Source of the DNA: UBA1952 sp965246855
GTDB taxonomy: Bacteria; Bacteroidota; Bacteroidia; Chitinophagales; Chitinophagaceae
Direction of reading: 5' to 3'
Length of the DNA stretch: 64,000 bases
Assembly: GCA_965246855.1 (NCBI GenBank)
Contig: CBDFFP010000003.1
Coordinates: 496,001-560,000 of the forward strand
Part shown: piece after piece, positions 26,555 to 32,885 of the stretch
Numbering within the stretch: position 1 is the first letter of the stretch
Layout of the letters: each line of letters begins with the position of its first letter
The notes under the pieces: generated by a model
What the model was told of the DNA's origin: nothing
What the model saw: only the letters and a program-made list of their open reading frames with translations
Database searches by the model: none
Program-made: the position numbers and the translations under genes

Positions 26555-26598
26555 ACATTGCTTCAAGGGTCAAAATCATTGCGCCCCATCTTTGCCCC

Positions 26599-27489
26599 GT
26601 GCCGGAACAAAACAAGCGCCTCGCCTATTTCTCTTACGCCTTTATTGCTATCGTCTGGGGAACGACCTATCTGGCGATTAAGATTGCCGTAGAAGCCTAT
26701 CCCGCTTTCCTGATGGCCGGAACAAGGCAGGTAGCTGCTGCGCTCCTGATGATTCCGCTCTTGTTTATCGGGAAAAAAAACCGGGGCATTTTCTCCAAAA
26801 AACTACTGGCCCGGAACGCGACCATCGGCTTTTTGATGATTACCGTTGGGAACGGCGTGGTGAGTTGGGCAGAGCGCATTGTGCCGAGTGGCGTGGCCGC
26901 GCTGGTGTGTAGCATGATGCCGATTTCGGTGGTGCTGATTAGCTTTTTCAGTGGCCGGAAACACGCGCTCAATGCGCTCACCGTCGGTGGGATGTTGCTG
27001 GGTTTTGCGGGCGTGGCGGTGATTTTCCGGGCTGATGTCGCTGCGCTCGGCAACCGGCAATATCTCCTGGACATCCTTGCGCTGCTGGGAGCGACGACCA
27101 GTTGGGGCGCGGGTTCGCTGCTGATGAAACGCTGGGCAAACCCGGAAAACCCAACGCTGGACGTGATGCTGCAAATCTTTTCCGGCGGGCTGTTTCTGCT
27201 TCTCCTCAGCCCGCTGTTTGAAAGCTATTCCGGCGTTACGTGGTGGAATCCGCAGGCGCTTTTGTGCTGGCTTTACCTCATCGTGTTTGGTTCCATCGGC
27301 GCGATGCTGGCGTATAAATACGCGCTCAAGCACCTGCCTGTGAGTTTTGTAACGAGCTACGCCTACGTGAATCCGTTGGTGGCGGTGGTGCTGGGTGCGT
27401 TCTTCGGCGAGACGCTGAATATTTGGACGGGACTGGCTTTCGCGTTGATTATTAGTGGCGTGTACTTAGTGAATCGGGGGAAGGAGTAA
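26599..27489 (+). CDS. EamA/DMT family transporter
   Basis: A 296-residue inner-membrane protein with ten hydrophobic segments in two EamA halves: residues 8-140 (FIAIVWGTTYLAIKI, TVGNGVVSWAERIVPSGVAAL) and 150-292 (ALLGATTSWGAGSLLMKRWA, LPVSFVTSYAYVNPLVAVVLG). It exports metabolites or amino acids, but the substrate is unknown. The start is GTG at 26599, the only one that fits the family N-terminus PEQNKRLAYFSYAFIAIVWG. CATCTTTG at 26587-26594, close to TAnnTTTG, would make the transcript nearly leaderless. Confidence 0.88.
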   Translation: MPEQNKRLAYFSYAFIAIVWGTTYLAIKIAVEAYPAFLMAGTRQVAAALLMIPLLFIGKKNRGIFSKKLLARNATIGFLMITVGNGVVSWAERIVPSGVAALVCSMMPISVVLISFFSGRKHALNALTVGGMLLGFAGVAVIFRADVAALGNRQYLLDILALLGATTSWGAGSLLMKRWANPENPTLDVMLQIFSGGLFLLLLSPLFESYSGVTWWNPQALLCWLYLIVFGSIGAMLAYKYALKHLPVSFVTSYAYVNPLVAVVLGAFFGETLNIWTGLAFALIISGVYLVNRGKE

Positions 27490-27593
27490 AAGAAGCGATT
27501 CCACGCTTGGAACTGTGGCGAACAGCAACCTAACTTGCAACTGCTTTTTAGTCACAAAAGCATTTCCGTTTTTCTTTTCAGAACCATTTGCGC

Positions 27594-27848
27594 ATGTCAA
27601 AGATTGAGAAAATCGTTGAAAGGCTTTTGTCTAGTCCAACAGACTTTACGTGGGATGAATTGGTTAAGGTACTTAGCCACTTCGGTTACAAGGAATTAAA
27701 ACCCGGAAAGACAGGCGGCTCCAGAAGAAAGTTTGCAAACGCGGAGAAGCACATCATTAGTTTACACAAACCCCACCCGGGAAACCTTCTTAAGCCGTAT
27801 CAGGTCAAGGACGTGATAGCGACGTTGAGAACAAAAGGGAAGCTATAG
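27594..27848 (+). CDS. hicA: HicA family mRNA-interferase toxin
   Basis: An 84-residue dsRBD-fold toxin that cleaves mRNA. Recognisable segments are TWDELVKVLSHFGYKELK, KTGGSRRKF, the conserved SLHKPHPGN and LLKPYQVKDVIATL at the C-terminus. The usual HicA active-site His after GS is replaced here by Arg (GGSRRKF), as in the subgroup that carries HKPHPGN instead. The ATG at 27594 was chosen over TTG at 27588. hicB follows after 1 bp, so the two are coupled. Confidence 0.85.
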   Translation: MSKIEKIVERLLSSPTDFTWDELVKVLSHFGYKELKPGKTGGSRRKFANAEKHIISLHKPHPGNLLKPYQVKDVIATLRTKGKL

Positions 27849-27849
27849 C

Positions 27850-28221
27850 ATGGACGACATTCTGAAATACAAAGACTATTCTGCTATTGTGCACTACAAC
27901 GCACAAGACGAAGTTTTTCACGGAAAAATACTGGGTATTGACGACTTGGTGAGCTTTGAAGGCACCAGCGTGAAAACGCTGAAAAAAGCTTTTCAGGAAG
28001 CAGTGGATGATTATCTGGAAACCTGCGAGGCTATTGGAAAGCAACCGGAGAAAGCTTACAAAGGCACCTTCAACGTAAGAGTTCCGGCTCAATTACACCG
28101 GGAAGCTGCCACTTACGCCGCTGCTAAAAACATCACACTGAATGATTTTGTGAAGAAGGCCATTGGCTTTGTGCTACGTAAAAATCCCGATTTAGAGACC
28201 TTCTCCCTAAGCGGAGAATAA
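27850..28221 (+). CDS. hicB: HicB family antitoxin
   Basis: A 123-residue antitoxin. The N-terminal RNase-H-like domain is seen in YKDYSAIVHYNAQDEVFHGKI and SFEGTSVKTLKKAFQEAVDDYLETC. A ribbon-helix-helix DNA-binding domain follows (FNVRVPAQLHREAATYAAAKNITLNDFVKKAI). HicB neutralises HicA and represses the operon. Gene order hicA-hicB with a 1-bp gap is standard. Confidence 0.88.
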   Translation: MDDILKYKDYSAIVHYNAQDEVFHGKILGIDDLVSFEGTSVKTLKKAFQEAVDDYLETCEAIGKQPEKAYKGTFNVRVPAQLHREAATYAAAKNITLNDFVKKAIGFVLRKNPDLETFSLSGE

Positions 28222-28246
28222 CAGACTTTCTTTTGTGCTCCTCAAA

Positions 28247-28936
28247 ATGAAAGACCTTCTCGGCAGCGCCATGCGCGACTATCACCACAATCCCGCGACG
28301 GCGCAAAAACTGTGGGTGGTCTACCCCGACGACAGCCGCGACGAAATGCTGGTAGCAACGTATTTCCGGGGCGGAAAAAAGCTGCCCATTCTGGAACAAA
28401 TCGCTTTGTCGGAATGCCGGGGAAAAATATTGGACATTGGCGCGGGCGCAGGCAGCCACGCGCTTTATCTCCAACGAAAAGACTGTGAGGTTACGGCGCT
28501 GGATTTTTCGCCCGGTGCGGTGGAAGTGATGCGAAGTCGCGGCGTGAAAAAAGCGGTGCAAGGAGACGTTTTTCACTTCCGGGAAAGTGGTTTTGATACA
28601 CTGCTCCTCTTGATGAACGGCATCGGATTGGTGGGAGATATTGCCGGGCTGAAAGCGTTTCTCCGCCACGCCGAAACGCTTCTTTCTCCCGGCGGACAAC
28701 TGCTTTTTGATTCTTCCGACGTGGCTTATCTCTACCCGAAAGGCATTCCCGTAGAACCTTACTACGGCGAGATAAAATGCCGCTATGAATACGGCGGTGA
28801 GCAGACGGATTGGTTTACCTGGCTCTACATTGACCGGCTTCTTTTAAAAACGATTGCCCAAAGCATGGGCTGGGAAATGGTGCTTCTTTTTGAGGACGAA
28901 GAAGGGCAGTATCTGGTGCGGTTGACGCGGATCTAA
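28247..28936 (+). CDS. Class I SAM-dependent methyltransferase
   Basis: A 229-residue methyltransferase (Methyltransf_11/25 type). Motif I ILDIGAGAGSHALYL, the acidic residue of motif II in VTALDFSPGAVEVMRSRG and the post-motif GDVFHF are clear; LLMNGIGLVGD and SPGGQLLFDSSD follow. The target is unknown. ATG at 28247 is preferred to GTG at 28235. The gene ends just before a perfect hairpin repeat. Confidence 0.82.
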   Translation: MKDLLGSAMRDYHHNPATAQKLWVVYPDDSRDEMLVATYFRGGKKLPILEQIALSECRGKILDIGAGAGSHALYLQRKDCEVTALDFSPGAVEVMRSRGVKKAVQGDVFHFRESGFDTLLLLMNGIGLVGDIAGLKAFLRHAETLLSPGGQLLFDSSDVAYLYPKGIPVEPYYGEIKCRYEYGGEQTDWFTWLYIDRLLLKTIAQSMGWEMVLLFEDEEGQYLVRLTRI

Positions 28937-28942
28937 ACCCCT

Positions 28943-28975
28943 AAACCTATAAGGTCTCTAAGACCTTATAGGTTT
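28943..28975. repeat. Perfect 15-bp hairpin (AAACCTATAAGGTCT family), copy 1
   Basis: AAACCTATAAGGTCT at 28943-28957 pairs perfectly with 28961-28975 around the loop CTA. It lies 7 bp after the methyltransferase stop and may also act as a terminator. A second, partly degraded copy is at 30423-30456. Confidence 0.9.
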
Positions 28976-29035
28976 TCCGTTCCCAACAAAACACTGCGCA
29001 AGCTGTTAGAAGTCGCTTCCAAATCCGAAACCGTC

Positions 29036-29311
29036 ATGATTTTAAGCCTGCAAGACACTGACCGCATTATTGAAATGGCGTGGGAAGACCGGACGCCTTT
29101 TGAAGCGATTGAAATGCAGTTCGGGCTGTTGGAAAAAGACGTGATTGCCCTGATGCGCCGCGAACTGAAACGCAACAGTTTTGACCGCTGGCGCAAGCGC
29201 GTAAACAGCGGCGTGAGCCAAAAGCACCTGCGCAAACGAAACCCGGAAATCACGCGGTTTAGATGTGCGCTGCAGCGCGCAATTACCGGCAACAAAATCT
29301 CCAAACGCTGA
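29036..29311 (+). CDS. TIGR03643 family protein (photolyase-cluster small protein)
   Basis: A 91-residue basic protein: LQDTDRIIEMAWEDRTPFEAI, FGLLEKDVIALMRRELK and FDRWRKRVNSG are the conserved segments of TIGR03643, a small helix-turn-helix-like family found beside photolyase/cryptochrome-type genes in Bacteroidota and other groups. Here the photolyase-like gene follows after 5 bp. Its biochemical role is unknown; the rich content of Arg and Trp would suit nucleic acid contact, which is inference. Confidence 0.85.
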   Translation: MILSLQDTDRIIEMAWEDRTPFEAIEMQFGLLEKDVIALMRRELKRNSFDRWRKRVNSGVSQKHLRKRNPEITRFRCALQRAITGNKISKR

Positions 29312-29316
29312 GCCGA

Positions 29317-30432
29317 ATGACTTTCCCCACCCGCTACGACGAAATTCTTCAGAAAGTCGCGGCTATCAACCCTGTTGCTTACGGCAAATCCCGCAATTAC
29401 CTCAACGGCGCGGTGACGCGGTTGTCGCCCTATCTCTCGCGTGGGGTGCTTTCTACGCGGCAAGTGGCGCAGGCGGTTCTGGCAAAGGGCCACAACCCGT
29501 TTGAGATTACGTCCTTCATTCAGGAACTGGCGTGGCGCGACTACTTTCAGCAGGTCTGGAAAGCGCGGAGAGACGAGATTGATACCGACCTGAAAAGCCC
29601 GCAACTGGGTGTTACCAACCACAAGTTGAGCAGTGCGATTGTGAAAGGAGAAACAGGTATTGAAGCCCTTGACGACGGCGTTGCGGAACTCTACGACGTG
29701 GGCTATATCCACAACCACCTGCGGATGTACCTTGCTTCGGTGGCCTGCAATGTAGCCGGGAGCCATTGGAAAAAGCCCGCGCGATGGATGTACTATCATC
29801 TGCTGGATGCCGACTGGGCAAGCAACGGACTGAGCTGGCAATGGGTTGCAGGGAGTTTTAGCGCCAAGAAATACTTCGCCAATCAGGAGAACATCAACCG
29901 CTATTGCGACACGCGGCAGCGCGGCACTTTTCTGGATGTTGCCTACGGTGATTTCGAGAAAATACCTGTGCCGCCTGTGCTTCAACGACACGAGGAGGTC
30001 CAACTGAAAACCGCGTTTCCGCAAACAACTACACCTACGCTTCAACTGCACCTGCCGACCTGCGTGTACAACTTCTACAACCTGGACCCGGCGTGGAAAA
30101 GCGACGTGGACGCCAACCGGCTTTTGCTTCTGGAACCGGCTTTTTTTGAGCGTTATCCGGTGTGTAGAAGAACGATGGATTTTATGTTGGCGCTGGCGGA
30201 AAACATTCCCGGAGTTCAGGTGTGGACGGCGTCTTTTGACGACCTGCTTTCGCTGGCGAAGGGCGGAAAAATCCATTTTAAAGAGCATCCCGCAAACGCG
30301 CACTACCACGGCGTAGAACACGAGCGCGATTGGCTGTTTCCGACCGTGCAGGGTTACTTCCCGTCGTTCTTTTCTTTCTGGAAGAAGGGCAGCAAGAATC
30401 TGAAAGTACTGGTTCCTGCTAAAAACCTATAA
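29317..30432 (+). CDS. Photolyase/cryptochrome-like FAD-binding protein without the N-terminal domain
   Basis: A 371-residue protein that begins directly with the helical FAD-binding domain of the photolyase family: NYLNGAVTRLSPYLSRGVLSTRQV, SFIQELAWRDYFQQVW, YDVGYIHNHLRMYLASVACN, WMYYHLLDADWASNGLSWQWVAG and the terminal AKKYFANQENINRYC. The N-terminal antenna-binding alpha/beta domain is missing. After about residue 230 comes a separate region (LHLPTCVYNFYNLDPAWKSD, FPTVQGYFPSFFSFWKKG) with no photolyase match I know. Light-driven repair or sensing is likely but unproven. The stop codon lies inside a hairpin repeat copy. Confidence 0.85.
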   Translation: MTFPTRYDEILQKVAAINPVAYGKSRNYLNGAVTRLSPYLSRGVLSTRQVAQAVLAKGHNPFEITSFIQELAWRDYFQQVWKARRDEIDTDLKSPQLGVTNHKLSSAIVKGETGIEALDDGVAELYDVGYIHNHLRMYLASVACNVAGSHWKKPARWMYYHLLDADWASNGLSWQWVAGSFSAKKYFANQENINRYCDTRQRGTFLDVAYGDFEKIPVPPVLQRHEEVQLKTAFPQTTTPTLQLHLPTCVYNFYNLDPAWKSDVDANRLLLLEPAFFERYPVCRRTMDFMLALAENIPGVQVWTASFDDLLSLAKGGKIHFKEHPANAHYHGVEHERDWLFPTVQGYFPSFFSFWKKGSKNLKVLVPAKNL

Positions 30433-30456
30433 GGTCTCCAAGACCTCCCAGGGTTT
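30423..30456. repeat. Hairpin repeat (AAACCTATAAGGTCT family), copy 2, overlapping a stop codon
   Basis: The left arm AAACCTATAAGGTCT is identical to copy 1 at 28943. The right arm (AGACCTCCCAGGGTTT) is diverged. The photolyase-like gene's TAA stop (30430-30432) lies within the left arm, so the insertion has set the end of that protein (last residues K-N-L). Confidence 0.85.
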
Positions 30457-30469
30457 CCTTCTCTCCCCC

Positions 30470-30613
30470 ATGAAAAACGTCAAAAAAGAAAACCTGCCCA
30501 CGAAGGTTTGCGTTGTTTGCAAGCGGCCTTTTACGTGGCGAAAGAAATGGGAAAAGGTCTGGGACGAGGTGAAATATTGCTCCGATAAATGCCGGATGAA
30601 TAGAGGCGTATGA
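30470..30613 (+). CDS. DUF2256 zinc-finger-like small protein
   Basis: A 47-residue gene, ATG at 30470 to TGA at 30611-30613. It reads VCVVCKRPFTWRKKWEKVWD then KYCSDKCRMNRGV, with the Cys pairs C-x2-C and C-x3-C of DUF2256. This family is found beside TIGR03643 and photolyase-like genes, as here. The four Cys suggest bound zinc. The function is unknown. It is 37 bp after the photolyase-like stop, with the hairpin repeat between. Confidence 0.85.
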   Translation: MKNVKKENLPTKVCVVCKRPFTWRKKWEKVWDEVKYCSDKCRMNRGV

Positions 30614-30672
30614 TTTTTCTAGCGGAGACGCAAAGACGCAGAGGTAAATAGCAGGAAGACCATCCTTACATA

Positions 30673-30719
30673 GAACCCTGAAAGGGTTCAACAGCAATTG
30701 CCACGGGTGAAACCCGTGG
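30673..30719. repeat. Two adjacent short palindromes (GAACCC..GGGTTC and CCACGGGT..ACCCGTGG)
   Basis: GAACCCTGAAAGGGTTC at 30673-30689 and CCACGGGTGAAACCCGTGG at 30701-30719 are each perfect stems. They sit between DUF2256 and the convergent HAD gene. They look like dispersed palindromic elements of the kind common in Bacteroidota and could stop transcription from both sides. Confidence 0.8.
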
Positions 30720-30730
30720 ACAGAGGAGAA

Positions 30731-31396
30731 TCAGCCTCTCAGCAATCCCTCCAAATCCCCCGCCCTCACTCCTTCTAAACTTCCCACTACCTTATCCGCA
30801 ATCGCAAATCTTGGGTCACTCGCCCATTCTTTGTGTGGCACAGCAAACGTCTTCATCCGCGCGGCTTTGCCGGCAATACAGCCGTTCACCGTGTCTTCCA
30901 AAACGACGCATTGATGCGCGCCCACGCTTAACCGCGAGGCGCATTGCAGATACACTTCCGGGTGCGGTTTTCCCAGCGCCGCCGTGTCGGCGCTGATGAC
31001 AGCGTGGAAGAAAGAAGTAATGCCGAAGTGTTGTAGCAGCGCTTCAATCATGCGCAGCGGTGAGGAAGAAGCCAGCCCGATCTTCCAACCTTCTTTCTCC
31101 AAATCTTCCAGCAACGACAATACGCCGGGCAATATGCTGCCTTCGCGTTTGGAGGTTTCTACCACGCCGTCCACAATTTCTTTTGAAAGACTTTCGGGAG
31201 AAAGTCCTTCCGGCCACGGGAAGTTCCGCTGCCAGTGATGGCATACCTCAATAATGCGCAGCCCCGCCGTTTCGCGGACGCGATTCATGGGAATGAGGAT
31301 ACCGTGCGCTTCCGCCTTTGCTTTCATCACTCTTCCCCATGACGGCTCGGTGTCCAAAAGAAGGCCGTCCATGTCAAACAAGGCTGCGTGTATCAT
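30731..31396 (-). CDS. HAD family phosphatase (HxpB/beta-phosphoglucomutase-like)
   Basis: A 221-residue HAD hydrolase with a helical cap. Motif I is FDMDGLLLDTEP (Asp8 and Asp10), motif II ASSSP, motif III Lys in LGKPHPEVY, motif IV LEDTVNG. It belongs to the sugar-phosphatase subgroup that includes hexitol phosphatase and beta-phosphoglucomutase; the substrate is not determined. The start MIHAALFDMDG at 31396 was chosen; the longer frame to 31522 translates a palindromic repeat. Confidence 0.88.
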   Translation of the reverse strand: MIHAALFDMDGLLLDTEPSWGRVMKAKAEAHGILIPMNRVRETAGLRIIEVCHHWQRNFPWPEGLSPESLSKEIVDGVVETSKREGSILPGVLSLLEDLEKEGWKIGLASSSPLRMIEALLQHFGITSFFHAVISADTAALGKPHPEVYLQCASRLSVGAHQCVVLEDTVNGCIAGKAARMKTFAVPHKEWASDPRFAIADKVVGSLEGVRAGDLEGLLRG

Positions 31397-31410
31397 GCGG
31401 CGAAAATACC

Positions 31411-31476
31411 GTAGAGACACGCTGCGCGTGTCCGCAGAAAATGCAGGATAAGCGGATACGCGCAGCGTGTCCCTAC
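31411..31476. repeat. Long imperfect palindrome with ACACGCTGCGCGTGT arms
   Basis: GTAGAGACACGCTGCGCGT near 31411 pairs with ACGCGCAGCGTGTCCCTAC ending at 31476; the arms also contain internal palindromes (GCTGCGC / GCGCAGC). It separates the divergent HAD and M16 genes. Sequences of the GAGACACGCTGCG type are recurrent intergenic elements in Bacteroidota. Confidence 0.85.
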
Positions 31477-31488
31477 ATCCCCATCCCC

Positions 31489-31496
31489 TATTTTTG
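31489..31496 (+). promoter_or_regulatory. -7 promoter element of the M16 peptidase operon (TATTTTTG)
   Basis: TATTTTTG matches TAnnTTTG, 34 bp before the ATG at 31530. It lies just after the palindromic repeat. Confidence 0.55.
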
Positions 31497-31529
31497 CGCC
31501 CAATTTTCCATCCTTTCCTCACAAGACTT

Positions 31530-32849
31530 ATGAAGCGCTTCTTCTTCGCCTCGCTGCTCCTCGCAGGGACGGCCTCTGCCTATGCGCAGAACATCCAGTT
31601 CACGGAGTATGACCTGCCCAACGGTCTCCACGTCATTCTTCAAGAAGACCACTCTACGCCCATCGTTGCGACATCAGTGATGTACCACGTAGGCTCTAAA
31701 AACGAAGACCCGCAACGCACGGGTTTTGCCCACTTCTTTGAGCATCTGCTTTTTGAAGGCTCGGACAATATCAAGCGCGGCGAGTTCATGAAAATGGTGC
31801 AGGGCGCAGGCGGGCAGTTCAACGCCAATACCTCCCAAGACCGCACCTTTTACTACGAAGTCCTTCCCTCCAACCAACTGGAACTGAGCCTCTGGATGGA
31901 AGCCGAGCGGATGCACTATGCCAATATCGACACCATTGGGCTGGAAACACAGCGCAAGGTGGTGAAGGAAGAAAAAAAGCAACGCTACGACAACACGCCC
32001 TATGGCCAGCTTCTGAACACGGTGTATGAAAACGCCTACACGGTGCACCCTTACCGCTGGAGCCCTATCGGCAAGGAGCAGTACATCGACCAGGCCAAGA
32101 TGCAGGAGTTTCTGGATTTTTACCACACCTTCTACGTGCCCAACAACGCGGTGCTGGTGCTCGGTGGCGACTTTGACCCCACAACCGCGAAGGCCTATAT
32201 CGCCAAGTATTTCGGGAACATCCCGCGCGGCACAAAAGAGATTCCCCGCCCAACGGAAATGGAGCCGAAGCGCACCGCCGAAAAGCGCGTGAACTTCTAC
32301 GACAACATCCAGCTGCCTGCCGTCATCCTCGCCTACAACACGCCGAAAGCGGGCGTGCAGGATATGTACGCCATTGACCTCCTCACGAATCTTCTTTCGC
32401 AGGGAAAAAGCTCGCGCTTCCAGCAGCAGATTGTAGAGAAGCAGCAGAAAGCCTTGCAGGCAGGCGCATTCGCGATTCCCAACGAAGACCCGGGCGTGGC
32501 CATGATGTTTGCCATTGCCAACATGGGCGCAAAGCCGGAAGAACTGGAACAGGCGATGCTGACGGAGATTGACCGCGTAAAGACCAGCGGCCTCACCGAT
32601 GCCGAGTACACCAAGCTGATGAACAACGCCGAAAGCGACGCCATCCAGCAAAACCAAAAAACACTGGGCATCGTTACCAACCTGGCGACCTACTACACCT
32701 TCTTCAAGGACGCAACCCTGATTAACAACGAGATAGAGCGCTACCGCAAAATCACGAAAGAAGATCTGAAGCGCGTGGCCAACCAATATTTCACGCCGCA
32801 AAACCGGCTGGTGATTTATTACCTGCCGAAGTCGGAAAAGAAATCCTAG
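31530..32849 (+). CDS. M16 family zinc metallopeptidase, catalytic subunit
   Basis: A 439-residue secreted M16B peptidase with a signal peptide (MKRFFFASLLLAGTASAYAQ). The inverted zinc motif is complete: His78-x-x-Glu81-His82 in GFAHFFEHLLFEG, with the third ligand in the ETQRKVVKEEKKQRYDN stretch about 75 residues later. The second M16 domain follows. The start at 31530 was chosen by the signal peptide. The gene is followed after 36 bp by a second M16 protein lacking the motif, so the two probably form the heterodimer known for bacterial M16B enzymes. Confidence 0.9.
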   Translation: MKRFFFASLLLAGTASAYAQNIQFTEYDLPNGLHVILQEDHSTPIVATSVMYHVGSKNEDPQRTGFAHFFEHLLFEGSDNIKRGEFMKMVQGAGGQFNANTSQDRTFYYEVLPSNQLELSLWMEAERMHYANIDTIGLETQRKVVKEEKKQRYDNTPYGQLLNTVYENAYTVHPYRWSPIGKEQYIDQAKMQEFLDFYHTFYVPNNAVLVLGGDFDPTTAKAYIAKYFGNIPRGTKEIPRPTEMEPKRTAEKRVNFYDNIQLPAVILAYNTPKAGVQDMYAIDLLTNLLSQGKSSRFQQQIVEKQQKALQAGAFAIPNEDPGVAMMFAIANMGAKPEELEQAMLTEIDRVKTSGLTDAEYTKLMNNAESDAIQQNQKTLGIVTNLATYYTFFKDATLINNEIERYRKITKEDLKRVANQYFTPQNRLVIYYLPKSEKKS

Positions 32850-32885
32850 TTCCCTCTCTCCTCCTCTATTTTCAAGAGATTCTCC

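Noticed and set aside
28966..30321. 451-codon minus-strand frame opposite the photolyase-like gene
   Set aside because: Antisense to a clear family member; no motif of its own.
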